This document shows, piece by piece, positions 17,494-26,550 of a stretch of DNA of 64,000 nt; position 1 is the first letter of the stretch, and each line of letters starts with the position of its first letter. The stretch comes from JACVRN01 sp036389255 (GTDB lineage: Bacteria > Acidobacteriota > Blastocatellia > Pyrinomonadales > Pyrinomonadaceae). The notes beneath the pieces were generated by a model. The model saw only the letters and a program-made list of their open reading frames with translations, ran no database searches and was not told the DNA's origin. The stretch spans positions 1-64,000 of the forward strand of contig DASVQI010000029.1 in NCBI GenBank assembly GCA_036389255.1, read 5' to 3'. A program made the translations under genes and the position numbers.

Positions 17494-18657
17494 ATGAAAG
17501 CCAAACAGCAACCCGACATCAGAGCCATCACGCGTCTTGTCCCTCCCGGCGGAAACCTTGTGCAGGGGCAGAGCGAGCTTGCGATTGACCCGAGGCTGGC
17601 CGAGGCCGCAGACCGCATCATCTCCGCGAGCGGCAATCACTACAGCCCTGCCGAAGGGACGGACGAGCTACGCCGCGCCGTGGCGCAGAAGATAAAGAGC
17701 CTGAACGGCATAGAGATTGACGCGGACGCAAAGCCCCTTGAGCTGCTGATTACTCCGGGCGCGACCGGCGCGCTCGTGGCAATCGCGCGCGCCCACCTAC
17801 AGAACGCTTCCGCGCTCGTCTTTGAGCCCTACTATCCCTATCACAAGCGCATTGTGGAGGAGCTTGGCGGGAGGATAGAGACGATGCCGCTCGATGCCGC
17901 GACGCTTGAGCTTGACGCGGAGGCTCTGATGTCCCGTTGCCGTGAGTTGCGCGGGCGCGGGGAGTTTCCGCTTCGCGCCATAATCCTCTGCACGCCCGCC
18001 AATCCTACGGGCAAAGTCTTTACGGAAAATGAGACGAAGGCGATTGCGGAGGTCTGCCGCGAGCTAGACCTTCTGTGCGTCTCGGATGAAGTCTACGAGC
18101 ATTACGTCGTGGGCGAGCGGCGTCACATCTCAATCGCCGCGCTTCCCGGCATGTGGGAGCGCACGATTACCGTCAACTCGTTCTCGAAGTCTTGGAACAT
18201 CTCCGGCTGGCGGCTCGGGTACGTTTACGGCCATAACTCTCTGGTAGCGCCGCTCAACAATCCCAACAACGTCTTCTACGTCTGCTCGCCAACGCCGCTC
18301 CAGCGCGCGCTGGCCGAAGTCCTGATGGCGAATCCCTCTTACTACGCGAGCCTCAAGGAGCGCTTTGCCCTGAAGCGCCAACGCGCCGTAGACATTCTCA
18401 AGCGGCTCGGCTTCACGATTTACGATTCGGGCTCGGCCTTCTACGTCTGGGCGCGCATTCCTGACGGCTACGCGGACGCCATGCAGCTAAACGAGGCGCT
18501 GATAAGAGAGGCCGGAGTGGCAGCCGTTCCCGGCTCTGCGTTTACAGACAGGGATGATTGGGACAGCTACATGCGGCTCTGCATAGCGCGTGAGGACGAG
18601 ATATTAGAGAGCGCGTTCGGAAGACTTCAGGAAGCTCTGTCGGCTACCGCCAGATGA
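17494..18657 (+). CDS. Pyridoxal-phosphate aminotransferase, class I/II
   Basis: A 387-residue fold-type I aminotransferase. Visible are the substrate-binding NPTG (CTPANPTGKVFTE), the cofactor Asp-x-x-Tyr (SDEVYEHYV), the Schiff-base lysine in NSFSKSWNISGWRLGY, and the C-terminal arginine in YMRLCIAREDE that binds the substrate carboxylate. The sequence is nearest to the aspartate/aromatic-type (AspC-like, Ib) enzymes. The exact amino donor cannot be settled. It is monocistronic and is closed by the 61-base palindrome at 18663. Confidence 0.88.
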   Translation: MKAKQQPDIRAITRLVPPGGNLVQGQSELAIDPRLAEAADRIISASGNHYSPAEGTDELRRAVAQKIKSLNGIEIDADAKPLELLITPGATGALVAIARAHLQNASALVFEPYYPYHKRIVEELGGRIETMPLDAATLELDAEALMSRCRELRGRGEFPLRAIILCTPANPTGKVFTENETKAIAEVCRELDLLCVSDEVYEHYVVGERRHISIAALPGMWERTITVNSFSKSWNISGWRLGYVYGHNSLVAPLNNPNNVFYVCSPTPLQRALAEVLMANPSYYASLKERFALKRQRAVDILKRLGFTIYDSGSAFYVWARIPDGYADAMQLNEALIREAGVAAVPGSAFTDRDDWDSYMRLCIAREDEILESAFGRLQEALSATAR

Positions 18658-18662
18658 ACGGA

Positions 18663-18723
18663 ATAAAAGAGAATGGCTCGCCGGTTCATTGAATCAATGA
18701 ACCGGCGAGCCATTCTCTTTTAT
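18663..18723. terminator. Perfect 61-base palindrome, two-way terminator
   Basis: Arms 18663-18692 and 18694-18723 are perfectly complementary over 30 bases with a single central base. An A-run starts the left arm and a TTTTAT ends the right arm, so it works as an intrinsic terminator in both directions. It fills the 72-base gap between the convergent aminotransferase and CheB genes. Confidence 0.9.
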
Positions 18724-18729
18724 CCTTTT

Positions 18730-19758
18730 TCAATCCCCCTGCGTTTGCTCAATCTTCTCTTTGCTCAGCTTCTCGTGGCTCATGACGGCCTGACGGACAA
18801 GGTCTGCGCGGCGTTGCGCGTCCTGCGCCTTCTTCAGCAGCTCTGCGGCGTAGCCGTTGCGCTCGCTCCCCTCGAAGTGTGACGCAAGGTGGCGCATCAA
18901 GATGACGTTCTCCTCAAGGGCGCGTATGGCGCTCCAGAGTGAGTCTTCCGTCTTGTCGGAGAACTCCGAGAGCAGCGCGTCAACGGAGTAGGCGTGGCCC
19001 GTGTGACAGCGATAGCGCATGCCGTTGCCTTCCTTGAGCTGCAACAGCACGCCGTGGCATTCGGGGCAGGCGTAGGGCGACGGCTCGCCCCACTTCATGA
19101 TGCCGCTCTCAAGCGCGTTATCTTCTCTGGCAATCTTCACTTCGGTCTTCATCTCTTCGGACACTGGATAGACTCCCTTCTCGTCTGTCGTCTCGCTTGT
19201 CAGACGCGCAAGTAGCGGCGCAATCTCTTTCAGGGAAACTATGTGGTCAACCTCTACCTCCTTGACCACGCTCAGGGGAATGGCGGGCGCGAAAGCCTCT
19301 TCGGGATTCTGCACGATACAGGTTCCGCCGCGCTGTTTGACGGCCCCCATGCCCGCCGTCCCGTCGTCCAGCCAGCCCGTCAGTATGACGCCTATGACGC
19401 GCGGGCCGAACTCGTGCGCCGCAGTGCGGAAGAGAGGGTCTATGGCGGGGCGGAAGCGGTTCTCGCGCGGCCCGCGTGTGATACGCAGGTAGCCGGAAGA
19501 CTCAAGCAGCAGGTGATGGTCGGGCGGCGCTACGTAGATGTGCCCCTGCTCGAACTTCTCCCAATCAAGGGCGTTAGTGACAGGCAGGCGACCCGCTCGC
19601 CCGAGTATCTCAGGCAGTATCCCTAAGGAGTATGGCGCTACGTGCAGGACTATGAAGACGGCGGCCTTCAGGTCGGGCGGAAGCTGGCCGACCAACTCCT
19701 TCAGGGCTTCTATCCCGCCCGACGAAGTGCCTATAACGATGATATCTTTTCCCTGCAT
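18730..19758 (-). CDS. Stand-alone CheB-type methylesterase with zinc-ribbon-like tail
   Basis: A 342-residue protein without a receiver domain. The first 190 residues are a CheB catalytic domain: nucleophile Ser in GTSSGGIEAL, His in VLHVAP, and Asp in LTGWLDDGTAGMG. CheB hydrolyses methyl-glutamate or amidated glutamine on signalling proteins. The tail has a CPECHG...YRCHTGH metal-site pattern (about 246-270), then a helical coiled segment. No chemoreceptor, CheA or CheW is nearby, so this is probably part of a non-chemotactic pathway with the divergent CheB/CheR-kinase fusion. Lacking a receiver, its activity must be controlled by another part. Confidence 0.88.
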   Translation of the reverse strand: MQGKDIIVIGTSSGGIEALKELVGQLPPDLKAAVFIVLHVAPYSLGILPEILGRAGRLPVTNALDWEKFEQGHIYVAPPDHHLLLESSGYLRITRGPRENRFRPAIDPLFRTAAHEFGPRVIGVILTGWLDDGTAGMGAVKQRGGTCIVQNPEEAFAPAIPLSVVKEVEVDHIVSLKEIAPLLARLTSETTDEKGVYPVSEEMKTEVKIAREDNALESGIMKWGEPSPYACPECHGVLLQLKEGNGMRYRCHTGHAYSVDALLSEFSDKTEDSLWSAIRALEENVILMRHLASHFEGSERNGYAAELLKKAQDAQRRADLVRQAVMSHEKLSKEKIEQTQGD

Positions 19759-20226
19759 TTCGTGCTCCTCGCACGTGACCCCAAAGCCGTTCGCAGACCC
19801 GAGGGTTCAAGATGGGGGCAGTGAAAGTTCGACGCTTTTATACCACGTTCCTTAATAAAACTAATCGCCGGGCCAGTGGCTGGTCAAGTTAAAAATCAAT
19901 CACCGCCGAAGAGACACGTAGGCGGGCGCAGAGAGAGAGTCGAATGCTTTCTCAGCGCCCCTTCTGCGACACTCTGCGCCTGCTGCGGTGAGTTACTCGT
20001 TTAGATTTCTGACCGGCCATCTGCTCCGGTTTAGCTGACTGTACATAATAGTGCGGCTGCATTAAACTCTAGCTTCAAACGCGAATGCCTCCACCGCCAC
20101 ATGCCTTGAGACATGTCCGAAGTTTTAGCGGCGGGTGCATCTCAACTCCCGAGTTACAAGCGTTCCTCATCAATCAACAGGCTCATTGCACGATAATCTC
20201 TCAGTTAAAGAGGCCGTTGAGGCATT
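19759..20226. other. Divergent promoter region between CheB and CheB/CheR-kinase
   Basis: A 468-base gap with no gene seen. It contains palindromic repeat copy B (19900-19992). The rest should hold the two divergent promoters, but no clear operator is visible. Confidence 0.5.
19900..19992. repeat. Dispersed palindromic repeat, copy B
   Basis: Inverted units with the CACCGC ends on the outside (TCACCGCCG at 19900, TGCGGTGA at the right end), the opposite layout to copies A and C. The inner stretch CTCAGCGCCCCTTCTGCG matches copy D. It is more diverged than the other copies. Confidence 0.75.
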
Positions 20227-23200
20227 ATGCAGGAGATTGAAAGTAACAACAGCAACGGCCTTATGCTAGTAGGCATCGGCGCGTCAGCAGGCGGCGTGAA
20301 CGCCCTCCTGCGCTTCTTCGAGCAAGCGCCTGCGGACGGTGGACTGGCGTTCGCCGTCGTACTGCACACGATGCCAGACCACGAGAGCCGTCTGGCCGAA
20401 GTGCTACAGACGAAGACCGAGATGCGCGTCATGCAAGTCTCGGAGACGACTCCTATAGAGCGCAACTGCGTCTACTGCATCCCGCCCAATAAGCGAGTCG
20501 TTCTGTCCGGCGGTCACGTCCGTCTGGATGAGATGGAGATGACAGACGGTCAGAGCGCGCCGATTGACCTCTTCTTCCGCGCGCTCGCCAACGCCTACAA
20601 GGAGAAGGCCATCGCGGTCGTGCTTTCGGGCACGGGAGCGGACGGCTTGCTCGGCTTAGGGCGCGTGCGCGAGGAGGGCGGCGTCTCAATCGTGCAAGAC
20701 CCTTCGGATGCCGAGCATTCGGAGATGCCGCGCAGCGCGATTGACACGGGCTATGTGGACTTCGTGATGCCAGTTGATGCTATACCGGGAAAGCTCGTCT
20801 CGCTCAAGCAGAACGCCGAGCGCATTCAACTGCCGCCCGCAGAAATCCCCGTCCGCACCTTCGAAGAGATAGCGCTCAGGGAACTTCTGGCTCTGCTGCG
20901 CGCGCGCACGCGCCACGACTTCTCCGGCTACAAGCGCGCGACTCTGCTGCGCCGCATAGAGCGCCGCTTGCAGGTCACGGAGTCCGAAGACTTACCCGCC
21001 TACATCGAACACGTGCGCCACCACCCGGACGAGCTGAAGGATTTGCTGCGCGACCTGCTCATCAGCGTCACCAACTTCTTCCGCGACCGCGAAGCCTTCA
21101 GGAAGCTCGAAAGCGAGGTCGTGCCGCAACTGTTCGCGGGCAAGACTTCCAGTGACCAGATTCGCGTCTGGGCGGCGGGCTGCGCTACGGGCGAAGAGGC
21201 TTACTCCATCACCATGCTGCTCATGGAATACGCCGACACGCTGGCGAGCCCGCCCACGATTCAAATCTTCGCCACGGACATAGACGAGGACGCGCTCACC
21301 GGCGCGCGCATGGGCGTCTACCCGCACACGATTGAGGCGGACGTGTCGCCCGAACGGCTCAAGCGTTTCTTCGTAAAGGACGGCCACTACTACCGCGTCA
21401 GGCGCGAGATGCGCGAGGCGATTCTGTTTGCGCCGCACAACGTCCTGCGCGACCCTCCGTTTTCAAAGCTGAGCCTTGTCAGTTGTCGCAACCTGCTCAT
21501 CTACATCAACCGGAACATGCAGGAGCGCATACTGGAAATCTTCCACTACGCACTGAAGCCCGAAGGCTACCTCTTTCTGGGCTCTTCGGAATCAGCCGAA
21601 GGATTGACCGACCTCTTCAAGCCCGTTGATAAGAAGCACCGCATCTTCAAGCGCTACAACGACGGCTTAAAGAACATGCCCACGCCGCCCGTCGAAGGCA
21701 GGTGGAGCCCGCGCCCGGCCACGCTTCCACAGGTGTCGCAGTCGGGCGGAGGGGCCTTAGGCATCTCCTACGGCGAGATGCACTACCGAGTGCTGGAAGC
21801 GCTCGCGCCGCCGTCCGTCCTCATCAACAGCGACTACGACATAGTGCATTTGAGCGAGGGGGCCGGTCGTTTCTTACGCATCTCCGGAGGCGAGCCTACG
21901 CGCAACCTTCTGAAGGTAGTGAATCCAGACCTACAGACCGAACTGCGCACGCTGCTCCTGACCGCGTCGCAGGGCGGTGACGTGACGCGTAAGATACTGG
22001 TCAAGCTGGACGGCGTGCAGTCTTACGTAAGCATCAGGGTGAGCCCGCTCGACGCATCGCGGACGATGCCCGGCTTCATGCTGGTAATCTTCGAGGAGCA
22101 GCAGGAGCCCGCGACCACCGCAGAGGTCACGGCCGATGTAGAGAGCGTAGCCGAGAACAAGTCGGGCACGCTCGCGCCCGTCATAATACAGTTGGAGGAA
22201 GAGTTGCAGCGCATGCGCGAGCGGCTGTGCGCCACCGTAGAGGAGTACGAGACTTCTACCGAAGAGTTGAAAGCCTCCAACGAAGAGTTGCAGGCGATGA
22301 ATGAGGAGTTGCGCTCTGCGTCTGAAGAGCTTGAGACGAGCAAGGAGGAGTCACAGGCGGTCAACGAGGAGCTGACGGCGCTCAACACTGAGCTGAGCGA
22401 GAAGGTCGAAGAGATAATGCGCACCAACTCTGACCTACAGAACCTGCTCTCCTCCACGCGCATCGCCACTATCTTCCTCGACCGCTCTTTCCGCGTCAGG
22501 CGCTACACGCCGAGCGCGCAGGAGCTTTTCAACATCATCCCCGGCGACGTTGGACGCCCGCTCGCTCACGTCACGAACCGGCTGAGCTACGACGAGTTGG
22601 TCGAGGACGCCGAGCGAGTGCTGGGCGAGCTGTTGACCATAGAGCGCGAGGTGGCGACCGTGGACGGGCGCTGGCTCACGGCCCGCCTGATGCCCTACCG
22701 CGGCATAGACGACAAGATAAACGGCGTCGTCCTCACCTTCACGGACATACACGAGCGCAAGCGTGCGGAGGAAGAGCTGCGCGCATCGGAAGAGCGCCTG
22801 CGTCTTGTGGTAGATACCGCAGAAGAATACGCCATCATAATGCTGGACTCGGAGGGGCGCTACACGGATTGGAACAGGGGGGCCGAAAAGATATTCGGCT
22901 TCAGCAGAGAGGAAGTTCGGGGGCAGTCTACCGGAATCATCTTCACGCCCGAAGACCGCGCCGGGGGCGCTCACCTTCAGGAGCTGCGAACCGCAGACCG
23001 CGCGGGGTTCGCACGGGACGAGCGCTGGCACATACGCAAGGACGGCTCGCGCCTTTACTGTAGCGGCGTGATGGTCGCTTTGCGCCTCGGGCGCGGCTAC
23101 GCCAAGATTGCGCGCGACCTGACGGCGCAGAAGCGGGCGCAGGACGAGCTGCAACAGGGCTGGAAGGAGCTGGACGAGCACGTGCGGAAGCGCACGGTGG

Positions 23201-23952
23201 AATTGGCTTCAGCCAATTCCGCCCTCAAAGCGGAGATTGAACGTCGCCGCCGCATAGAGCAGGAGCGCATAGAGCTACTGCGCCGCGTCGTCTCCACGCA
23301 GGAGGACGAGCGCCGTAGAATCGCGCGCGAGCTGCACGACCAGTTGGGACAGTCGCTTACGGTGCTGCGGCTCAAGCTCGACGGCTTGAGCGAAGAGATA
23401 GGCAAGCGGTCTAAGCTCAGGAACAGGATTACAGAGCTTGCAGACATCGCCCGGCAACTGGATACGGACGTGGACTTTCTGGCGTGGGAGCTGCGGCCCA
23501 CAGCGCTTGACGACTTGGGGCTAATCGTCGCTCTCTCCAACTATGCGAAGGCGTGGATGAAGCACTTCGGCGTCAAGGTCAACGTCCACTCGGCGGGCCT
23601 TGGCGACGCGCGCCTAGCATCGCTCATCGAGACAAGCCTTTACCGCATCACGCAGGAAGCTTTGAACAACGTCTCCAAACACGCGGGGGCCACGAACGTT
23701 GACCTCCTGCTCGAACGCCGCGACAACCAAGTCGTGCTCATCATAGAGGATGACGGTCGCGGCTTCGACCCTGAATGGGTCGAAGCCGTCGGCGATGGGC
23801 GCGGCGGCATGGGCCTTATAGGAATGCGCGAGCGAGCGGCGCTCGTAGACGGGACAGTAGAGATAGAGAGCGCGCCGGACAAGGGCACGACCATCTTCGT
23901 GAGCGTTCCCTTGAAGTCCGATTATCTGGACTCCGTCGAATCAGGAGAGTAA
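20227..23952 (+). CDS. CheB/CheR fusion sensor histidine kinase with two PAS domains
   Basis: A 1241-residue cytoplasmic protein. In order: CheB methylesterase (GIGASAGGV, VVLHTMPDH, LSGTGADG; 1-195), CheR methyltransferase (about 215-490, S-adenosylmethionine motif AAGCATGEEAYS, FFRD, VSCRNLLIYI), a PAS-like domain, a long coiled coil with repeated ASNEELQAMNEEL heptads (about 655-740), two PAS domains (about 745-960), a second coiled coil, HisKA_3 with His1037 in ARELHDQLGQSL, and HATPase (DDGRGF, GGMGLIGMRER). Methylation state and phosphorelay are thus joined in one chain. The regulator gene starts five bases after its stop. No membrane segment is seen, so the signal is intracellular. Confidence 0.93.
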   Translation: MQEIESNNSNGLMLVGIGASAGGVNALLRFFEQAPADGGLAFAVVLHTMPDHESRLAEVLQTKTEMRVMQVSETTPIERNCVYCIPPNKRVVLSGGHVRLDEMEMTDGQSAPIDLFFRALANAYKEKAIAVVLSGTGADGLLGLGRVREEGGVSIVQDPSDAEHSEMPRSAIDTGYVDFVMPVDAIPGKLVSLKQNAERIQLPPAEIPVRTFEEIALRELLALLRARTRHDFSGYKRATLLRRIERRLQVTESEDLPAYIEHVRHHPDELKDLLRDLLISVTNFFRDREAFRKLESEVVPQLFAGKTSSDQIRVWAAGCATGEEAYSITMLLMEYADTLASPPTIQIFATDIDEDALTGARMGVYPHTIEADVSPERLKRFFVKDGHYYRVRREMREAILFAPHNVLRDPPFSKLSLVSCRNLLIYINRNMQERILEIFHYALKPEGYLFLGSSESAEGLTDLFKPVDKKHRIFKRYNDGLKNMPTPPVEGRWSPRPATLPQVSQSGGGALGISYGEMHYRVLEALAPPSVLINSDYDIVHLSEGAGRFLRISGGEPTRNLLKVVNPDLQTELRTLLLTASQGGDVTRKILVKLDGVQSYVSIRVSPLDASRTMPGFMLVIFEEQQEPATTAEVTADVESVAENKSGTLAPVIIQLEEELQRMRERLCATVEEYETSTEELKASNEELQAMNEELRSASEELETSKEESQAVNEELTALNTELSEKVEEIMRTNSDLQNLLSSTRIATIFLDRSFRVRRYTPSAQELFNIIPGDVGRPLAHVTNRLSYDELVEDAERVLGELLTIEREVATVDGRWLTARLMPYRGIDDKINGVVLTFTDIHERKRAEEELRASEERLRLVVDTAEEYAIIMLDSEGRYTDWNRGAEKIFGFSREEVRGQSTGIIFTPEDRAGGAHLQELRTADRAGFARDERWHIRKDGSRLYCSGVMVALRLGRGYAKIARDLTAQKRAQDELQQGWKELDEHVRKRTVELASANSALKAEIERRRRIEQERIELLRRVVSTQEDERRRIARELHDQLGQSLTVLRLKLDGLSEEIGKRSKLRNRITELADIARQLDTDVDFLAWELRPTALDDLGLIVALSNYAKAWMKHFGVKVNVHSAGLGDARLASLIETSLYRITQEALNNVSKHAGATNVDLLLERRDNQVVLIIEDDGRGFDPEWVEAVGDGRGGMGLIGMRERAALVDGTVEIESAPDKGTTIFVSVPLKSDYLDSVESGE

Positions 23953-23957
23953 ACCAC

Positions 23958-24611
23958 ATGAACAAGCTGCGCATCTTTCTGGCGGACGACCACGTGGTGC
24001 TGCGCGAGGGGCTGAAGATGCTCGTAGACTCGCAGGACGACATGGAGTGCGTGGGCGAAGCTTCGGACGGGAAGGCGGCGCTTCAAAGCGTGATGGAGAT
24101 TTTGCCCGAGGTGGTCGTGCTGGATGTTTCCATGCCGGAGATGAATGGCCTGCAAGCGGCCAAGCTCATCAAACGATGCTGCCCGGATATAAAAGTCCTG
24201 ACCCTGACGCGTCACACGGACGACGGCTATCTGCAACAGCTACTGAAGGCGGGCGTCTCAGGCTACGTCCTCAAGCAAAGCTCCTCGAACGTCCTTCTCA
24301 CGGCCATACGCGCCGTAGCCTCCGGCCAGCGATTTCTCGACCCGGCCATCACGGACAAAGTCATAGGCAGCTATGTGGGCAAGTCGGCCCGGAAAAACGT
24401 GCCTTCGCCTTCGGAGCTGAGCGACCGCGAGCAGGAAGCGCTACGCATGATTGCGTGGGGCTACAGCAACAAGGAGGTTGCCGCGCGCATGGAGATAAGC
24501 ATCAAGACCGTTGAAGTACACAAGGCCAACGCCATGCGCAAGCTCGGCATGCGAGGCCGCATAGACATAGTGCGTTACGCGCTCTTGCAAGGCTGGCTGC
24601 AAGACAACTGA
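23958..24611 (+). CDS. NarL/FixJ-family response regulator, partner of the CheB/CheR kinase
   Basis: A 217-residue regulator with receiver domain (ADDH at residues 8-11, Asp56 in VVLDVSMPEM, KQ-S switch near 108) and LuxR helix-turn-helix (LSDREQEALRMIAWGYSNKE ... ISIKTVEVHKANAMRKL). The start at 23958 is chosen because it has GGAG 11 bases upstream and begins right after the kinase stop; longer upstream reading frames run inside the kinase gene. The tight spacing indicates an operon and a cognate pair. Confidence 0.94.
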   Translation: MNKLRIFLADDHVVLREGLKMLVDSQDDMECVGEASDGKAALQSVMEILPEVVVLDVSMPEMNGLQAAKLIKRCCPDIKVLTLTRHTDDGYLQQLLKAGVSGYVLKQSSSNVLLTAIRAVASGQRFLDPAITDKVIGSYVGKSARKNVPSPSELSDREQEALRMIAWGYSNKEVAARMEISIKTVEVHKANAMRKLGMRGRIDIVRYALLQGWLQDN

Positions 24612-25141
24612 AATCTTCCCGTCAGAAATCACTCTGGAAAAAGCGTCCGGTAAATCCCTACAAGCAGCATGAAAGAGAGAGTCTTTTCGCGTGAGGCCGG
24701 GTTATGACCCAGACTCACCTGCCGCTTCTTATTAATAAACAGGTTTGGCCCTTCCGTTTGTACGCTCAACGAGATATTCGTAAACTTTTCCGGCAAAGCA
24801 GCTTCCGCTTGAGAAGTTAAGGCATTCCCTGCCGCTCAATCCTTTAACCGATTAGGGTAAATCCTTACCGCTTCGACGCATCTTCCCGATATTCAACCTT
24901 TACAGGACGCTTTATAGTATGCATGCCGATTAATAAGATGGCTACTCTCTGTAGCTTAATCTTCCGGATGCGGGCCGTGCGGACTGCATCTCTCGGTAGT
25001 TCAGCCAACAACTGAATGTAAAAAGTGGTTAAGGGGTTAGTTTCAAAACGGGCTCACTCCTTTTATCGCTCCTTAGGATTTAATAAGCCTCATTCATGAA
25101 TTGCGGTTCTGGTTCCCGCTTTTCTCTTACACATCATTACT
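24612..25141. other. 530-base spacer without a gene
   Basis: No protein or RNA gene is recognised. Two GGTAAATCC words (24649-24657 and 24856-24864) occur, and the second is part of a small inverted repeat GGTAA-ATCC-TTACC (24856-24869). A palindrome TTATTAATAA lies further left. These may be operators for the receiver/Crp genes that follow. Confidence 0.35.
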
Positions 25142-25597
25142 ATGAATGCTTTTGTTATAGAGGCCGGGATGGACGCATCGCCGCGTGGCGAAGAATCCCC
25201 GAATGAAGGTAGGCCGACGGTGCTGGTGGTGGAAGACCACGAGGACACGCGCTTTCTGATTACGTACCTGCTGGGCGCGCGCGGCTGCGCCGTGAAGGTG
25301 GCTAAAAACGGAGAAGAGGCCATACGCATGGCCGAAGACGTGCGGCCCGGTTTAGTCCTGATGGACATCAACCTGCCGCGCATGGACGGTCTTACGGCCA
25401 CGCGCAGGATGCGCCAGATTGCCGGGCTCAAAGGCGTCCCCGTAATCTTTTTGTCCGGCCACGCTGACGCTTCGTTCCGCGCAGAGGCGCTCGCACAGGG
25501 CGGCGACGATTATCTCGTCAAGCCTTTCGCGCTGGCCGAGTTGGAACGCCTTCTGGAAAGGTATATAGGAAAGAGCGTGGCCGCGAGTGATACCTGA
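25142..25597 (+). CDS. Single-domain response regulator (receiver only)
   Basis: A 151-residue protein that is one receiver domain after a 26-residue leader: EDHED acidic site near residues 31-35, Asp75 in VLMDINLPRMDG, Ser/Thr in FLSGHAD, and Lys in DYLVKPF. There is no output domain, so it acts by protein contact or as a phosphate sink in a relay. It lies between the CheB/CheR kinase pair and two Crp/Fnr genes, all in the same direction, so it probably belongs to the same signalling block. A start at the internal ATG 25169 is possible. Confidence 0.9.
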   Translation: MNAFVIEAGMDASPRGEESPNEGRPTVLVVEDHEDTRFLITYLLGARGCAVKVAKNGEEAIRMAEDVRPGLVLMDINLPRMDGLTATRRMRQIAGLKGVPVIFLSGHADASFRAEALAQGGDDYLVKPFALAELERLLERYIGKSVAASDT

Positions 25598-25704
25598 GCG
25601 CTCCGGCGGCGAGAAGATTGACTCCAAACTCGCCCACATCAGAGAGCCTTAAACGCTATTCCGGCACATCCTCTGGGCTGGAATCACTGAAACGGAGAAG
25701 ACCA

Positions 25705-26526
25705 ATGAACGAAGCAATAAACAAGCACACCCTCACACGGAAAGACGTGCGCTTAGGGCAGCCCGCATCACCGGGGATTGCCCGCTTGACTGCGGGCGCG
25801 GCGGCGATTAATCAGGGACAGAGCGAAGTCAAAAGCGCCGCGTTCGGCGGCCTCCTGTCCAACCGTATGCTTGCACGTTTGCCGGGCGAAGATTTCGCGC
25901 GGCTTCTGCCTTACCTTGAGCCTGTTGCGCTCACTGCGGGTCACTACCTTTACGGCCTCGGCAACAAGGTGGATTACATCTACTTCCCTGAGACAGCCGT
26001 CATCTCTCACATGCACCTTCTGGAAGACGGCAACACCACGGAAGTCGCGCTCGTCGGCAAAGAGGGCATGACGGGACTATCTGCTGTCTTCAACGCGCCG
26101 CCTACCAGCTACTGGTCGCAGGTCATCATCGGCGGCAGCGCGCTCAGAGTAGAAATCGGAGTCATCACGGAGGATTTCTACCGCGCCGAGGCAATGCAGG
26201 GGCTGGTGCTCAATTACGCCAGCGAGCGCATAGCGCAGATTTCACAAAGGGCCGTCTGCAACGGTCGCCACACGCTACAGGAGCGGCTGGCGACGTGGCT
26301 CCTGATGATTCACGACCGCGCGGGCGATGGCCAAATGCTGCTGACGCACGAAGAGATAGCGCGACATCTAGGCGCTCGACGCGCCAGCATCTCCGTCGCC
26401 GCGAATCTTCTCAGAGACGGGCGCATCATCGGCTACAATCGCGGACACCTGCGCATACTCGACAGGGCGGCGCTGAGAAGCGCGGCCTGCGAGTGCTACG
26501 AGACGCTCGCGCGATACAATGCATAA
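25705..26526 (+). CDS. Crp/Fnr-family transcription regulator, first paralogue
   Basis: A 273-residue regulator. An N-terminal tail of about 50 residues precedes a cyclic-nucleotide-binding-like barrel (FARLLPYLEPVALTAGHYLY ... VALVGKEGMTGLSAVF), then the dimer helix (SERIAQISQRAVCNGRHTLQ) and a winged helix (LLTHEEIARHLGARRASISV). The barrel lacks the usual RSA cAMP-binding signature, so it probably senses something else or none. The ATG at 25705 has a CGGAGAAG ribosome site; an upstream TTG frame to 25618 is less likely. The second paralogue follows after 24 bases. Confidence 0.88.
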   Translation: MNEAINKHTLTRKDVRLGQPASPGIARLTAGAAAINQGQSEVKSAAFGGLLSNRMLARLPGEDFARLLPYLEPVALTAGHYLYGLGNKVDYIYFPETAVISHMHLLEDGNTTEVALVGKEGMTGLSAVFNAPPTSYWSQVIIGGSALRVEIGVITEDFYRAEAMQGLVLNYASERIAQISQRAVCNGRHTLQERLATWLLMIHDRAGDGQMLLTHEEIARHLGARRASISVAANLLRDGRIIGYNRGHLRILDRAALRSAACECYETLARYNA

Positions 26527-26550
26527 CGACGGGAGAGAATCTTAGAACCA

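Noticed and set aside
18730..24611. A complete chemotaxis system
   Set aside because: Only CheB and CheR activities are present; no chemoreceptor, CheA, CheW or CheY-type flagellar gene is seen.
24649..24869. GGTAAATCC words as further CpxR-like boxes
   Set aside because: They lie 200 bases apart and do not form a GTAAA pair at 10-11 base spacing.
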